Assembly (NCBI RefSeq): GCF_000211815.1
Contig: NZ_GL890827.1
Coordinates: 1-64,000, forward strand
Direction: 5' to 3'
DNA from: Moorena producens 3L
GTDB taxonomy: Bacteria > Cyanobacteriota > Cyanobacteriia > Cyanobacteriales > Coleofasciculaceae
Length of the DNA: 64,000 nt
In this document: one piece after another, positions 52,148 through 62,057 of the stretch
Layout of the letters: each line of letters opens with the position of its first letter
How positions within the stretch are numbered: position 1 is the stretch's first letter
Program-made: the position numbers and the translations under genes
The notes under the pieces: generated by a model
Told to the model about the DNA's origin: nothing
Databases searched by the model: none
Seen by the model: the letters and a program-made list of their open reading frames with translations, nothing else

Positions 52148-54223
52148 GTGGCACGCACCATCCCCCTTGAGAAAACACGCAATATCGGAATTGCAGCTCA
52201 TATTGATGCGGGCAAAACAACAACAACTGAACGAATCCTGTTTTATTCCGGAATTGTTCACAAAATTGGTGAAGTCCATGAAGGTACAGCTGTAACTGAT
52301 TGGATGGACCAAGAGCGGGAGCGGGGAATCACGATCACTGCTGCTGCGATTAGCACCAACTGGCGAGAGCATCGGATTAATATTATCGATACTCCCGGTC
52401 ACGTTGACTTCACCATTGAAGTGGAACGCTCCATGCGGGTATTGGATGGTGTGATTGCTGTGTTTTGCTCCGTAGGTGGTGTCCAGCCTCAGTCTGAAAC
52501 AGTCTGGCGGCAAGCAGACCGCTATCAGGTACCTCGAATTGCTTTTGTTAATAAAATGGACCGGACAGGAGCAAACTTCTTCAAGGTCTACGAGCAAGTT
52601 CGTGACCGATTGCGCTCCAATGCTGTTCCCATCCAAATCCCTATTGGCAGTGAAAAGGATTTTAGAGGAATTGTTGACTTGGTGCGGATGCGAGCCAAGA
52701 TATACACCAATGACCTGGGAACTGACATCGAAGATACAGAAATTCCTGAAGAGGTCAAAGAGCAAGCCCAAGAATACCATGCCAAATTAGTGGAATCGGT
52801 GGCTGAAACTGACGAGGCGTTAATTGAGAAGTACCTTGAAGGAGAGGAAATCACGGCAGAGGAAATTCGTGAAGCCCTGCGCAAAGGAACCATTGAGGGC
52901 AGAATCGTTCCCATGCTGTGTGGCTCTGCATTCAAGAACAAAGGGGTTCAGCTGCTGTTGGATGCGGTTATTGATTACCTACCAGCTCCGATTGATGTTC
53001 CGCCAATTCAAGGTACTATGCCTAAGGGTGAAACCGTCGAGCGGGTGGCTGATGACGAAGCCCCTATGTCAGCTCTGGCATTTAAGATTATGGCAGACCC
53101 CTATGGTCGCCTAACTTTCCTACGGGTGTACTCTGGGGTACTGAAGAAGGGGAGCTATGTCCTCAACTCCACTAAGGATAAGAAGGAACGGATATCTCGC
53201 TTGATTGTATTGAAAGCTGATGACCGGATTGAAGTAGAGGAGTTGCGGGCTGGAGACTTGGGCGCTGCGGTTGGTTTGAAGCATACTATCACTGGGGATA
53301 CTATTTGTGACGAAGAGTCTCCGATTATTTTGGAATCCCTCTTCATTCCAGAACCAGTGATCTCGGTGGCAGTAGAGCCAAAAACCAAGCAGGATATGGA
53401 GAAGCTATCCAAAGCCCTCCAATCCCTATCTGAAGAAGACCCCACCTTCCGTGTCAGCATTGACCCAGAAACCAACCAAACTGTGATTGCGGGCATGGGT
53501 GAACTGCACTTGGAAATCCTGGTAGACCGGATGCTGCGAGAGTTTAAGGTAGAAGCGAATGTGGGCGCTCCCCAGGTAGCCTATCGAGAGACGATTCGTA
53601 AATCAGTCCAGGCGGAAGGTAAATTTATCCGTCAAAGTGGCGGTAAAGGTCAGTACGGTCACGTTATTGTTGAATTGGAACCAGGAGATACTGGTAGTGG
53701 TTTTGAATTCGTCTCCAAGATTGTAGGTGGTTCTGTACCGAGAGAGTACATCTCTCCTGCTGAACAGGGGATGAAGGAAGCCTGTGAATCAGGTATTCTA
53801 GCAGGGTATCCAGTGATCGACGTGAAAGTTACCCTAATAGATGGGTCTTATCACGACGTAGACTCTTCAGAAATGGCATTTAAGATTGCTGGTTCTATGG
53901 CCATGCGGAATGCTGTGATGAAGGCTGCGCCAGTACTCCTAGAGCCTATGATGAAAGTTGAGGTTGAAGTGCCCGAAGACTTCCTTGGGGATGTCATGGG
54001 TGACCTCAACTCCCGCCGTGGTCAAATTGAAGGTATGGGTTCTGAAGACGGCATTGCCAAAGTCACTGCTAAAGTTCCATTAGCAGAGATGTTTGGTTAT
54101 GCTACGGATATCCGGTCTAAGACCCAAGGTCGGGGTATTTTCTCTATGGAGTTTAACACCTATGATGAAGTACCTCGCAATGTGGCAGAAGCCATCATTG
54201 CTAAGAATCAAGGGAACGCATAA
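52148..54223 (+). CDS. fusA: Elongation factor G
   Basis: Translocation GTPase. G1 is AHIDAGKTTTTERIL, G3 DTPGHVDF, G4 NKMD, switch region GITITAAAIS, and the C-terminal domains end GRGIFSMEFNTYDEVP. GTG 52148, seven bases after AAAGGAGGT, gives MARTIPLEKTRNIG; the frame is open from 52112 but that part is leader. 691 residues. Downstream of rpsG and 23 bases from tuf. Confidence 0.98.
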   Translation: MARTIPLEKTRNIGIAAHIDAGKTTTTERILFYSGIVHKIGEVHEGTAVTDWMDQERERGITITAAAISTNWREHRINIIDTPGHVDFTIEVERSMRVLDGVIAVFCSVGGVQPQSETVWRQADRYQVPRIAFVNKMDRTGANFFKVYEQVRDRLRSNAVPIQIPIGSEKDFRGIVDLVRMRAKIYTNDLGTDIEDTEIPEEVKEQAQEYHAKLVESVAETDEALIEKYLEGEEITAEEIREALRKGTIEGRIVPMLCGSAFKNKGVQLLLDAVIDYLPAPIDVPPIQGTMPKGETVERVADDEAPMSALAFKIMADPYGRLTFLRVYSGVLKKGSYVLNSTKDKKERISRLIVLKADDRIEVEELRAGDLGAAVGLKHTITGDTICDEESPIILESLFIPEPVISVAVEPKTKQDMEKLSKALQSLSEEDPTFRVSIDPETNQTVIAGMGELHLEILVDRMLREFKVEANVGAPQVAYRETIRKSVQAEGKFIRQSGGKGQYGHVIVELEPGDTGSGFEFVSKIVGGSVPREYISPAEQGMKEACESGILAGYPVIDVKVTLIDGSYHDVDSSEMAFKIAGSMAMRNAVMKAAPVLLEPMMKVEVEVPEDFLGDVMGDLNSRRGQIEGMGSEDGIAKVTAKVPLAEMFGYATDIRSKTQGRGIFSMEFNTYDEVPRNVAEAIIAKNQGNA

Positions 54224-54246
54224 CAAAAAAAAGGAACATGTAATTC

Positions 54247-55476
54247 ATGGCACGCGAAAAGTTTGAAAGGAATAAACCCCACGTCAACATTGGCACGATT
54301 GGTCACGTAGACCACGGCAAGACTACCCTAACTGCTGCTATTACTATGACATTGGCGGCTCAAGGGAAGGCAAAAGCGAGGAACTACGAGGAAATTGATG
54401 CAGCTCCTGAGGAAAAAGCACGGGGGATTACCATCAATACTGCTCATGTAGAGTACGAAACCGAAAATCGCCACTATGCCCACGTAGATTGCCCAGGCCA
54501 CGCTGACTATGTGAAAAACATGATCACGGGTGCGGCGCAAATGGATGGGGCAATTCTGGTGGTTTCTGCCGCTGACGGTGCCATGCCACAAACGAAAGAA
54601 CATATCCTCCTAGCTCGGCAGGTGGGAGTTCCTAACATCGTGGTTTTCTTAAATAAGAAAGACCAAGTAGATGATGAAGAACTCCTAGAGCTAGTAGAAC
54701 TGGAAATTCGGGAACTGTTGAGCGATTATGACTTTGACGGGGACAATATCCCGATTGTGGCTGGGTCAGCCTTAGAGGCTGTAAACGCCCTGACCGAGAA
54801 TCCAAGCATTGCCAAAGGTGACAATGAGTGGACTGATCTGGTACTAGAACTGATGTCTAATGTAGACTCATACATTCCCACACCAGAGCGGGATGTGGAT
54901 AAGCCATTCCTGATGGCAGTGGAAGATGTCTTCTCCATCACTGGTCGGGGAACTGTTGCCACCGGTCGAATCGAGCGGGGTAAGGTTAAAGTTGGTGAGA
55001 CGGTAGAAATCATCGGGCTTAAAGAGACCCGTAACACCACCGTAACTGGTGTGGAAATGTTCCAGAAGACCCTAGACGAAGGGATGGCTGGAGACAATGT
55101 TGGACTACTGCTGCGGGGTATCCAAAAAGAGAACATTGAGCGGGGTATGGTACTTGCCAAGCCCGGTTCAATCACCCCTCACACCAAGTTTGAATCTGAG
55201 GTATATGTCCTGAAGAAAGAAGAAGGTGGACGTCATACTCCCTTCTTCTCCGGCTATCGCCCTCAGTTCTATGTACGAACCACTGATGTGACTGGCACTA
55301 TTGATGCCTTTACTGCTGACGATGGCTCTACAGCTGAGATGGTGATGCCAGGCGATCGCATCAAAATGACAGTGAGCCTGATCAACGCCATTGCGATTGA
55401 ACAAGGAATGCGCTTTGCTATCCGTGAAGGTGGTCGCACCATCGGCTCAGGTGTGGTCAGCAAGATCCTCGAATAG
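54247..55476 (+). CDS. tuf: Elongation factor Tu
   Basis: 409 residues, starting MAREKFERNKPHVNIGTIGH. GTP motifs GHVDHGKTTL, DCPGHADYV and NKKDQVDD are present, with the cyanobacterial/plastid-type insertion before EIRELLSDYDFDGDNIPI. Delivers aminoacyl-tRNA. Located between fusA and rpsJ as usual in cyanobacteria. Confidence 0.98.
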   Translation: MAREKFERNKPHVNIGTIGHVDHGKTTLTAAITMTLAAQGKAKARNYEEIDAAPEEKARGITINTAHVEYETENRHYAHVDCPGHADYVKNMITGAAQMDGAILVVSAADGAMPQTKEHILLARQVGVPNIVVFLNKKDQVDDEELLELVELEIRELLSDYDFDGDNIPIVAGSALEAVNALTENPSIAKGDNEWTDLVLELMSNVDSYIPTPERDVDKPFLMAVEDVFSITGRGTVATGRIERGKVKVGETVEIIGLKETRNTTVTGVEMFQKTLDEGMAGDNVGLLLRGIQKENIERGMVLAKPGSITPHTKFESEVYVLKKEEGGRHTPFFSGYRPQFYVRTTDVTGTIDAFTADDGSTAEMVMPGDRIKMTVSLINAIAIEQGMRFAIREGGRTIGSGVVSKILE

Positions 55477-55574
55477 CAGTACTCTACTATAGAGTAGGAG
55501 CAGGGAAGTTCTAGCTTCTCTGCTCTTTATTCATGTTTATTTACGCTAACAAAAGAACCTAGAAAATTAAAAAA

Positions 55575-55892
55575 ATGGCAACTATTCAACAGCAGAAAAT
55601 TCGGATTCGACTAAAAGCCTTTGATAGACGCTTGCTGGACACTTCCTGTGAGAAGATTGTAGATACAGCAAACCGGACAAATGCTACAGCTATTGGCCCG
55701 ATTCCCTTACCCACTCGACGTCGTATTTACTGTGTTTTGCGATCGCCTCACGTTGATAAAGATTCTCGGGAACACTTTGAAACACGTACTCACCAACGGA
55801 TTATTGATATTTATCAGCCTTCTTCAAAGACTATTGATGCTCTGATGAAATTGGATTTGCCTGCTGGAGTTGATATTGAAGTTAAGCTTTAA
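55575..55892 (+). CDS. rpsJ: Ribosomal protein S10
   Basis: 105 residues, IRIRLKAFDRRLLDTSCEKI, with TAIGPIPLPTRRRIYCVLRS and the conserved FETRTHQRIIDIYQP loop. Last gene of the str block here. Confidence 0.98.
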   Translation: MATIQQQKIRIRLKAFDRRLLDTSCEKIVDTANRTNATAIGPIPLPTRRRIYCVLRSPHVDKDSREHFETRTHQRIIDIYQPSSKTIDALMKLDLPAGVDIEVKL

Positions 55893-55940
55893 GGATTTAA
55901 AGTCCCGGTAATCATTGATAAAATAAGATGATTGATAGCC

Positions 55941-55979
55941 TTTGGTTGATTGTTAATGGAAAATTGACAATCAACCAAA
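55941..55979 (+). terminator. Probable terminator hairpin of the str operon
   Basis: tttggttgattgt (55941-55953) pairs perfectly with acaatcaaccaaa (55967-55979) around 13 bases. It is 48 bases after rpsJ. The 3' flank is A-rich (aaaattataag), not T-rich, so termination may be factor-assisted or on the other strand. Confidence 0.6.
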
Positions 55980-56048
55980 AATTATAAGTATTCAACTAGA
56001 AGTAAAATCGCAACTCATCAACTTTTCTTCTAAATAAACTAGAAAAGA

Positions 56049-56054
56049 TATAAT
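56049..56054 (+). promoter_or_regulatory. Putative -10 box ahead of structured non-coding region
   Basis: A perfect TATAAT followed by GGG. No strong -35 is seen (cttttc lies about 22 bases upstream). Transcription would begin near 56061, right at the first arm of the long-range stem. Confidence 0.45.
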
Positions 56055-56059
56055 GGGAA

Positions 56060-56280
56060 AACCCCACCAGGCTTCAGCAGTAAGACAGTGAGCAAAATAT
56101 TACACAAAAGCCTGGTCAAAGGTATTGTTATTGCTGCTCCCTGCGGGGGCGACAAGTAAGTCATAAAGCAGACTGGATAAGGAAAGTAGCCCTCATGGTC
56201 TTGAAGGAATAGAGCAGTCTATGAGGGTCAAAAGAAAGGTAGGCGTTGCTGACGCAAAGAATGGTTTACTAAAAAAAAAT
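56060..56280 (+). ncRNA. Candidate structured RNA upstream of helicase-reverse transcriptase operon
   Basis: Several pairings can be drawn by eye. accaggctt (56066-56074) pairs with aagcctggt (56108-56116). gctccc (56136-56141) pairs with gggggc (56145-56150). agactg (56170-56175) pairs with cagtct (56215-56220), crossing ccctcat (56190-56196) with atgaggg (56221-56227), which would form a pseudoknot. gcgt/acgc closes a small loop at 56243-56255. No ORF of note lies here. Reverse transcriptases of retron and some DRT systems use an adjacent RNA, so this could be such a template or effector RNA. Boundaries are approximate. Confidence 0.45.
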
Positions 56281-56440
56281 ATGCAATGCCCGATCCTATC
56301 ATAGCAAAAAAAATCATCAATAGGTTCATCAATTGTCTTGATGCAGTTATCAATCAGGCTGATTAGTTATTTTTAAAGTATAAACAAATTTCCCTTTCTG
56401 GTTAAGCATTCCACTAGTGACGCAACACCAAAGAATTACC

Positions 56441-56446
56441 TATAAT
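56441..56446 (+). promoter_or_regulatory. Putative -10 box of the helicase-RT operon
   Basis: TATAAT with TGACGC (56418-56423) 17 bases upstream as a possible -35. Initiation near 56453 would leave a leader of only about 13 bases before the helicase start, and no Shine-Dalgarno sequence is seen. Confidence 0.45.
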
Positions 56447-56465
56447 GAAAATTTAGTTACACCTC

Positions 56466-58925
56466 GTGATGTTCAGCAACGAGCTTAACCGAGAACAAAA
56501 TGCGATCGCTAGCCACGTAGAAGGCGCAATTTTGGTACTTGCTCCGGTTGGTACAGGCAAAACTCGTGTTTTAGCAGAGCGGGTTTTATGTGCAATTAAT
56601 CAGGGTATCTCTCCTCAACGAATTCTATGCCTGACCTTTACCAATCGAGCTGCCAAGGAAATGAGCGGGCGGTTATCTCAGTATTGTCCAGAACAACTAC
56701 AACACCTAACAATTAAAACTTTTCATGGTTTGTGTGCCTCCATACTACGGATGGAAGCTCGTCAGATTGGATTGCCAACAGATTTCGTGATTTATGACGA
56801 TAATGATTGTCTCGAATTGGTTAAAGAAGTTTTCCATGTATTGAAAGATAGAGATGCCCAGCAGTTGTTTTCTAGCTTAGTTAAGTGCAAAATTCAGGCT
56901 GAAAACTGTAAATTATCTCTAGATAATCTGGTTGAAAATCTATATGCCCCATTAGGGAATAACTACGCTCAATGTGCTGCTCAGTATCAAACTATCCTTC
57001 AAAAGCGTCATGCCTTAGACTTTGCAGATCTGATATTTTATGTTCGTCTCATGGTACACCATGAACCAGAGATTAGCCAACGTTGGACAGATAAGTTTGA
57101 TTTTGTTCAAGTTGACGAAGTTCAAGACACCCATCTGTCAGAGTATGGTATTGTCAAGCACTTGGCTGCCAACAGTGGTAATTTAGGGATGATTGGAGAT
57201 TTAGATCAGACTATTTATGAATGGCGAGGTTCTGAACCAGAGAAGGTAATTAAACAATTTTATCATGATTTTAATCCTAGAAGCTATTCTTTAACCTGGA
57301 ACTATCGAGCAACAAAAGTCCTGCTGAATGCTGCTTCTGGATTTGCAGATTCCTTTGAACATCGACAAACAAACATTACACCAGCGCCTGAGTGTAAAGA
57401 TGGTGATTTGATTCAATTCCATTTAGCAAATAATGAGTGGACGGAAGCAGAGTGGATTGGTGGACAAATCCAGCAACTAGCAAGTAAGCAAAAGGATTTT
57501 GTTTACAGTCGAGTAGCAGTTCTTGCTCGTAACCATAAACGCACAGAGATTATCAGTCAGATATTGGAGCGCATGGGTATTCCTTGTATTACAGTTGAGC
57601 GATTCCAATTTTTCATGCGACAGGAAGTCAAAGATGCTCTTGCTTACCTACGTCTGATTCTAAATCCTTTTGATGCAGGGGCAATGCGTCGGATGTTGCT
57701 ACGTCCAAGTCGTGGAATTGGTGATGGGACGATTAAAGCTGTAATTGAAGAAGGCAAAAATTGTGGCTTTAGTTTAACTGACATGGTATCAAGCCGCACA
57801 TTTAAAGATGGAGATCCTTTTAGTGAACTTTTAAGCGCCTATTCATCTGGAGTCGTAACAGTTTTTGACGTGGAAACAACAGGGTTTTCAGTGAGTCAAG
57901 ATGAAGTGGTGGAAATTGCAGCAATTCGTCTAGTTGATGGTAAAAAACAGGCTAGATTTCACGCTTACATTACTAATACTGTCAGCGTTGGTGAGTCGGA
58001 ACGAATACACGGACATAGCGATCGCTTCTTGGCAGAAAATGGTAGAAATGCTAAACATGTATTTGGTGAGTTCTTCGAGTTTGTGGGGGATTCTCTGCTA
58101 GTTGGACACAATGTGGGCTTTGATATTAAGATGGTGACAGCTCAAGCTCAAAAAGCTGGTGTTAGTTATCCAAAAAAGCTGCAATGGGAGGACACCCTAG
58201 AACTAGCCAATCGTTTCATTGAATCTGAACGCTACAGTTTAGAAGTTTTGGCAGAGCATCTCAATCTTACCCACCTACCTAGCCATAAGGCAATGGATGA
58301 TGTGGAAACCACCATTGATTTGTTGGCGCTACTCATACCTTTGGTGGAACGAAGAGCGGATTATCGTCAAGCTTTAGTGTACCGTTATGGCGAGGTATTT
58401 GAAGGACTTGCTGAACAGGTAGAGCACTGGCGCGATGTCAGCCAATCATTAAGACCTTCAGATTTGCTGGATACATTATTGGTAGAATCTGGACTATACA
58501 ATTATTATCAATCTCAAAAGAAACGCCTGCAAAATATCCACAATCTTTTACGGTTTTTCCAAGCACAGGACGATCCAAATTTGCACCCTGACACAGCTTT
58601 ACGTAGCATTATTGAATTTACTGCTCTTGCCAAAAACTTAGATCGAGTTTCTCAAGACAATAATCAAGTTCCAATTATCACAGTTCATCAATCCAAAGGT
58701 TTAGAATTTGACAGTATTTTCATTGCCGGTGCTGTTCAAAATGAATTTCCTAATTATTTTAGTGTTCGCGATAATAATCTTGAAGAAGAAAGACGGTTGT
58801 TTTATGTGGCCATGACTAGGGCAAAACAGAGGTTATTTATATCAGCTTATTCCCAAGATGCCAGCGGTTTTTCAAAAAAAATTAGTAACTTTATTATTCA
58901 AATCCCAAAGGAATGCATTCAGTGA
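56466..58925 (+). CDS. UvrD-like superfamily 1 helicase with inserted DEDDh exonuclease
   Basis: An 819-residue fusion. Helicase motifs: Q-like start ELNREQNAIAS, Walker A APVGTGKTRVL (Lys32), Ia LTFTNRAAKEM, Walker B VDEVQDTHLSEY (Asp217-Glu218), III GDLDQTIYEWRG, IV TWNYRATKVLLNAA, V HQSKGLEFD (about 741) and VI RRLFYVAMTRAKQRL. Between IV and V, about residues 455-635, is a DnaQ-like 3'-5' exonuclease: Asp468 and Glu470 (VFDVETTGF), Asp553 (HNVGFDIKMV), His607 and Asp612 (HKAMDD). All catalytic residues appear intact, so it should unwind and degrade DNA. The start is GTG 56466 or ATG 56469. It overlaps the downstream RT gene by four bases. Confidence 0.88.
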   Translation: MMFSNELNREQNAIASHVEGAILVLAPVGTGKTRVLAERVLCAINQGISPQRILCLTFTNRAAKEMSGRLSQYCPEQLQHLTIKTFHGLCASILRMEARQIGLPTDFVIYDDNDCLELVKEVFHVLKDRDAQQLFSSLVKCKIQAENCKLSLDNLVENLYAPLGNNYAQCAAQYQTILQKRHALDFADLIFYVRLMVHHEPEISQRWTDKFDFVQVDEVQDTHLSEYGIVKHLAANSGNLGMIGDLDQTIYEWRGSEPEKVIKQFYHDFNPRSYSLTWNYRATKVLLNAASGFADSFEHRQTNITPAPECKDGDLIQFHLANNEWTEAEWIGGQIQQLASKQKDFVYSRVAVLARNHKRTEIISQILERMGIPCITVERFQFFMRQEVKDALAYLRLILNPFDAGAMRRMLLRPSRGIGDGTIKAVIEEGKNCGFSLTDMVSSRTFKDGDPFSELLSAYSSGVVTVFDVETTGFSVSQDEVVEIAAIRLVDGKKQARFHAYITNTVSVGESERIHGHSDRFLAENGRNAKHVFGEFFEFVGDSLLVGHNVGFDIKMVTAQAQKAGVSYPKKLQWEDTLELANRFIESERYSLEVLAEHLNLTHLPSHKAMDDVETTIDLLALLIPLVERRADYRQALVYRYGEVFEGLAEQVEHWRDVSQSLRPSDLLDTLLVESGLYNYYQSQKKRLQNIHNLLRFFQAQDDPNLHPDTALRSIIEFTALAKNLDRVSQDNNQVPIITVHQSKGLEFDSIFIAGAVQNEFPNYFSVRDNNLEEERRLFYVAMTRAKQRLFISAYSQDASGFSKKISNFIIQIPKECIQ

Positions 58926-61900
58926 CTGAACAACCACCTACATATCGCCGTTTTCATCCTATTGTTGCCGATGCTTACAATGCTGTACATGAGTGGCTTG
59001 ATGGTAGTAGCCTAGCCAAGGGATACAAATCAATAGATCCTCGTGGCAATTGGCAAGAGATACTAAAAGGAGAAGATCTAACGAGTGTGGCTTTTCAGTA
59101 TTACTATCTTTTTCCAACACACTACTTTAAAGCTGCACACATTTTAGAAAATGTGGTTGGAGAAGACAGATTAATAAGCTGGCTTAGGCATAAGCAAAGA
59201 TTGTGCATTCTAGATATTGGATGTGGTGCTGGAGCCGGTACTGCTGCTTGTATCGAAGCAATACTTAAGCTGAAAGAAGAAGAGAAAATTCCAAATGATG
59301 TCAAAATTTTTGCTATTGGTGTAGATCCAAATAAATTCTCAGTTATTCTTTACAAACAACTGATGGATAAATTTAAATCTTCTACTTTAGACAAAATGGG
59401 GCTTGATTTTCAATGTGTTATGAGTGGCTTTCCAGAAGCTACTCTTGGGATTATCCAAAATCTTAAAAAAGAACTCGATATCTTAAAATTACCTTGTCTT
59501 TCAAATATTTTAACAATTCAATTAAATGTTATTTCTCCACTCAGCCAAGTTTTCAGAAACCAAGAATCGGATTATAATTACTTGCTGGAGATAGATCCTG
59601 AAATGTGTAATTTTATTACAGATATTCCTGAGAAATTTGGTAATGCTGAGGCTCAGGCTTATAAGCAAATAATTGAGGATGTCCCAGTTGATACAATGCA
59701 TGTTTTAACTATTGCAACTAAAAATATTGAAAAACATGTTCAAGGAAATACTGATAGTAAAATAACTTTGGAACAACGAGTCATAGAAATGGCATGTACT
59801 TTTAGAGAAAGTATAGGAAAGCGTCATACAGTTGAACAAATATATAACGCTAATAACGAAATATATTTTATTAATCCTAAAAGTAGCTATTGGAGAGATA
59901 ATAAAGGAATCATACAGTATAAAACAAAATTCTATGCTGATTTTCAGACAATCTGGAGTGCAGATCGAGCAGAAGATAAAGATTGGAATGAAGTTATAAG
60001 TCTTGATAATCTCAAATTAGCCTGGGCTAGGGCACGTCGCAATCTCTTATCGGAGTCTTTATATGATGAAACTGAAGTGCGTATTTTTGAAACTAATTTA
60101 GATTTCAATATTTTAAATTTACAAGAACAATTATGTGCTTATGCTAATGATGTTGCCTTTGTAGATCAAACCATCTCTTATAAATCTCCTAAGAATGTGG
60201 TAAAGACTCGTCCAAGAGGACTTTCACGGATTGAAGAAGAAATTTTATCCGTGGCCATTATTCAGAAATTAGGTGACAAGTCATCTCAACTAAGAGGTAG
60301 TAGCTACGCCTACAGAATCTCTGGTAAACAACGAGATACAGAATATCTTTATGAGTATTATTTTAAAGCTTATCGTGATTACCTTAACGAAGCACATGAT
60401 AGTGCTAAAAATTATCCTAATGGGGCAGTTTTAAGAGTAGATATTGAATCATTTTATACAAAAATTATTCAAGAAAAGCTTTGTGATGAACTTTCTACGG
60501 AATTAACAGAAAGCGAACGTGTACGTTGGCTGATTAGGTTATTACTTTCTAAAAATATTGATCAACATGAATTAGGTCAGGGTATTACTCAGGGAAATAT
60601 TGGTTCAGGCTTTTATGCAAATATTTATTTAACTTCAGTGGATGCCAAATTTGGCAGTGGTAATGAATGGGGAGTTGAACTACATCGTTATGTAGATGAT
60701 ATGATTTTCATCATTCCCAACCCAGAAGATATGGAGGTAATTGAAAATACTGTAAAAGATGAGTTACACAAGTTAGGACTAAATCTCAACGAAAACAAAA
60801 CAGAGAGAATATACCAGGTTTCTTCCTTTTTAGAGCAATCTGATCAAGATCAATGTCTAGATGAATTGAGCGATCGCTTTGATTGTGTGGTCAATCCACT
60901 GTGGATAATGAATTCAGAACACCGCGCTATTTTTAAGAGTGCCTTTCACAAGGATGAACTATGGTGGTATCATATTCATCATTATCAACAATGCCTAAGA
61001 GAGATCAAAATTTATATAAATGATACAGATCTAAGTCACAAAATATATAAGTATTTGCATAATGCCAAAGGCCGTGAGCGAGACTTGGCAAAACAGAAAG
61101 ACGTTTTTGGATTAGAAGGAGAATTAAAGTATACACAACTGCCATATGATGAATCTTTTAAGGCAATTCGTCAGTGGTCTGCTTCTTTTATTACTTCTAA
61201 TAAGGTTTGGAGTAAAAATAGAGATGAATTGCGTAAAGACCTAGTTGATTTATTAGAGGATAGCTGGCAAGCACTGTGTAAATTAAATGGTAGTTATCCA
61301 AATCAGACACGGAAATTGGAGAGATATATTCGTTTTGCCCTCTATAGGCTTTCTATTTTAGGATTTGAGGATATACTTAGCACCTTAATGGAAATTTTGC
61401 GTAAAGCTTTTTGGATTATTCGCAATCCCATCAATGTGCTGGAGAATCTAGCCAAGCAAGGCTATATAGCTGAAATAAGAAGCTTACTGACACATTATCA
61501 AAACCTTGAAGAGCCTGTTGAGTATCTAAAAGCAGTTACAATCAGGGCAATGCGCTTCTTCCCAAAAATCTCTGATCAAGAATGGGAATTGATTGTTAAA
61601 TTTGCTACTAGTTTAGATCGTTCATTTAGTATTGCCGAAAAGCTGATGGCAACTGAAACCTGGTTATATCTAGGGCACAAATATAACGATTTTAAACAAA
61701 ATCATCATATTGACGCAGTAAACAAGGCTCTTAGCTCTGAACCACCAGAAAGATTACAAAAAAACTATCTCTTGATTTTGGGACAGTTTGAACCTAAAGC
61801 TGTTGAACAGTTCCAGGTTAATAAAAATGATCCTATGCTCGTTACTGCCAAAAAGCTTGCTCTTGAAGGTAAACCATCTGGCATATTTGATTTACCAGAG

Positions 61901-61969
61901 CCTAAAATCATTCGAGAAAATTACTACAGTGGACAAGCACCAAATGATAGTGATCAAGAAGCGTATTAA
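58922..61969 (+). CDS. Methyltransferase-like/reverse transcriptase fusion protein
   Basis: About 1015 residues. The N-terminal part has a SAM-methyltransferase-like motif I, CILDIGCGAGAGTAACIEAI (Asp98), followed by FAIGVDPNKFSV. The reverse transcriptase lies about residues 435-630: motif A LRVDIESFYTKI (Asp507), motif B GITQGNIGSGFYANIYL, motif C HRYVDDMIFI (Asp592-Asp593), and motif D LGLNLNENKTE. The motif B style resembles UG/Abi-type bacterial RTs, not group II introns. The last 380 residues are helical with no recognised domain. GTG 58922 forms a GTGA overlap with the helicase stop and sits nine bases from AAAGGA; ATG 58913 is the alternative. The gene is AT-rich compared with the str operon, suggesting transfer. 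Confidence 0.85.
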   Translation: MTEQPPTYRRFHPIVADAYNAVHEWLDGSSLAKGYKSIDPRGNWQEILKGEDLTSVAFQYYYLFPTHYFKAAHILENVVGEDRLISWLRHKQRLCILDIGCGAGAGTAACIEAILKLKEEEKIPNDVKIFAIGVDPNKFSVILYKQLMDKFKSSTLDKMGLDFQCVMSGFPEATLGIIQNLKKELDILKLPCLSNILTIQLNVISPLSQVFRNQESDYNYLLEIDPEMCNFITDIPEKFGNAEAQAYKQIIEDVPVDTMHVLTIATKNIEKHVQGNTDSKITLEQRVIEMACTFRESIGKRHTVEQIYNANNEIYFINPKSSYWRDNKGIIQYKTKFYADFQTIWSADRAEDKDWNEVISLDNLKLAWARARRNLLSESLYDETEVRIFETNLDFNILNLQEQLCAYANDVAFVDQTISYKSPKNVVKTRPRGLSRIEEEILSVAIIQKLGDKSSQLRGSSYAYRISGKQRDTEYLYEYYFKAYRDYLNEAHDSAKNYPNGAVLRVDIESFYTKIIQEKLCDELSTELTESERVRWLIRLLLSKNIDQHELGQGITQGNIGSGFYANIYLTSVDAKFGSGNEWGVELHRYVDDMIFIIPNPEDMEVIENTVKDELHKLGLNLNENKTERIYQVSSFLEQSDQDQCLDELSDRFDCVVNPLWIMNSEHRAIFKSAFHKDELWWYHIHHYQQCLREIKIYINDTDLSHKIYKYLHNAKGRERDLAKQKDVFGLEGELKYTQLPYDESFKAIRQWSASFITSNKVWSKNRDELRKDLVDLLEDSWQALCKLNGSYPNQTRKLERYIRFALYRLSILGFEDILSTLMEILRKAFWIIRNPINVLENLAKQGYIAEIRSLLTHYQNLEEPVEYLKAVTIRAMRFFPKISDQEWELIVKFATSLDRSFSIAEKLMATETWLYLGHKYNDFKQNHHIDAVNKALSSEPPERLQKNYLLILGQFEPKAVEQFQVNKNDPMLVTAKKLALEGKPSGIFDLPEPKIIRENYYSGQAPNDSDQEAY

Positions 61970-62057
61970 GGAACTGTAGTCTATACAGGTAGAGAAAACT
62001 AGCAAAAGTCATTCTCTATCTACTATCACTTTACCATCTTCTCTTTGCACCCTATGT

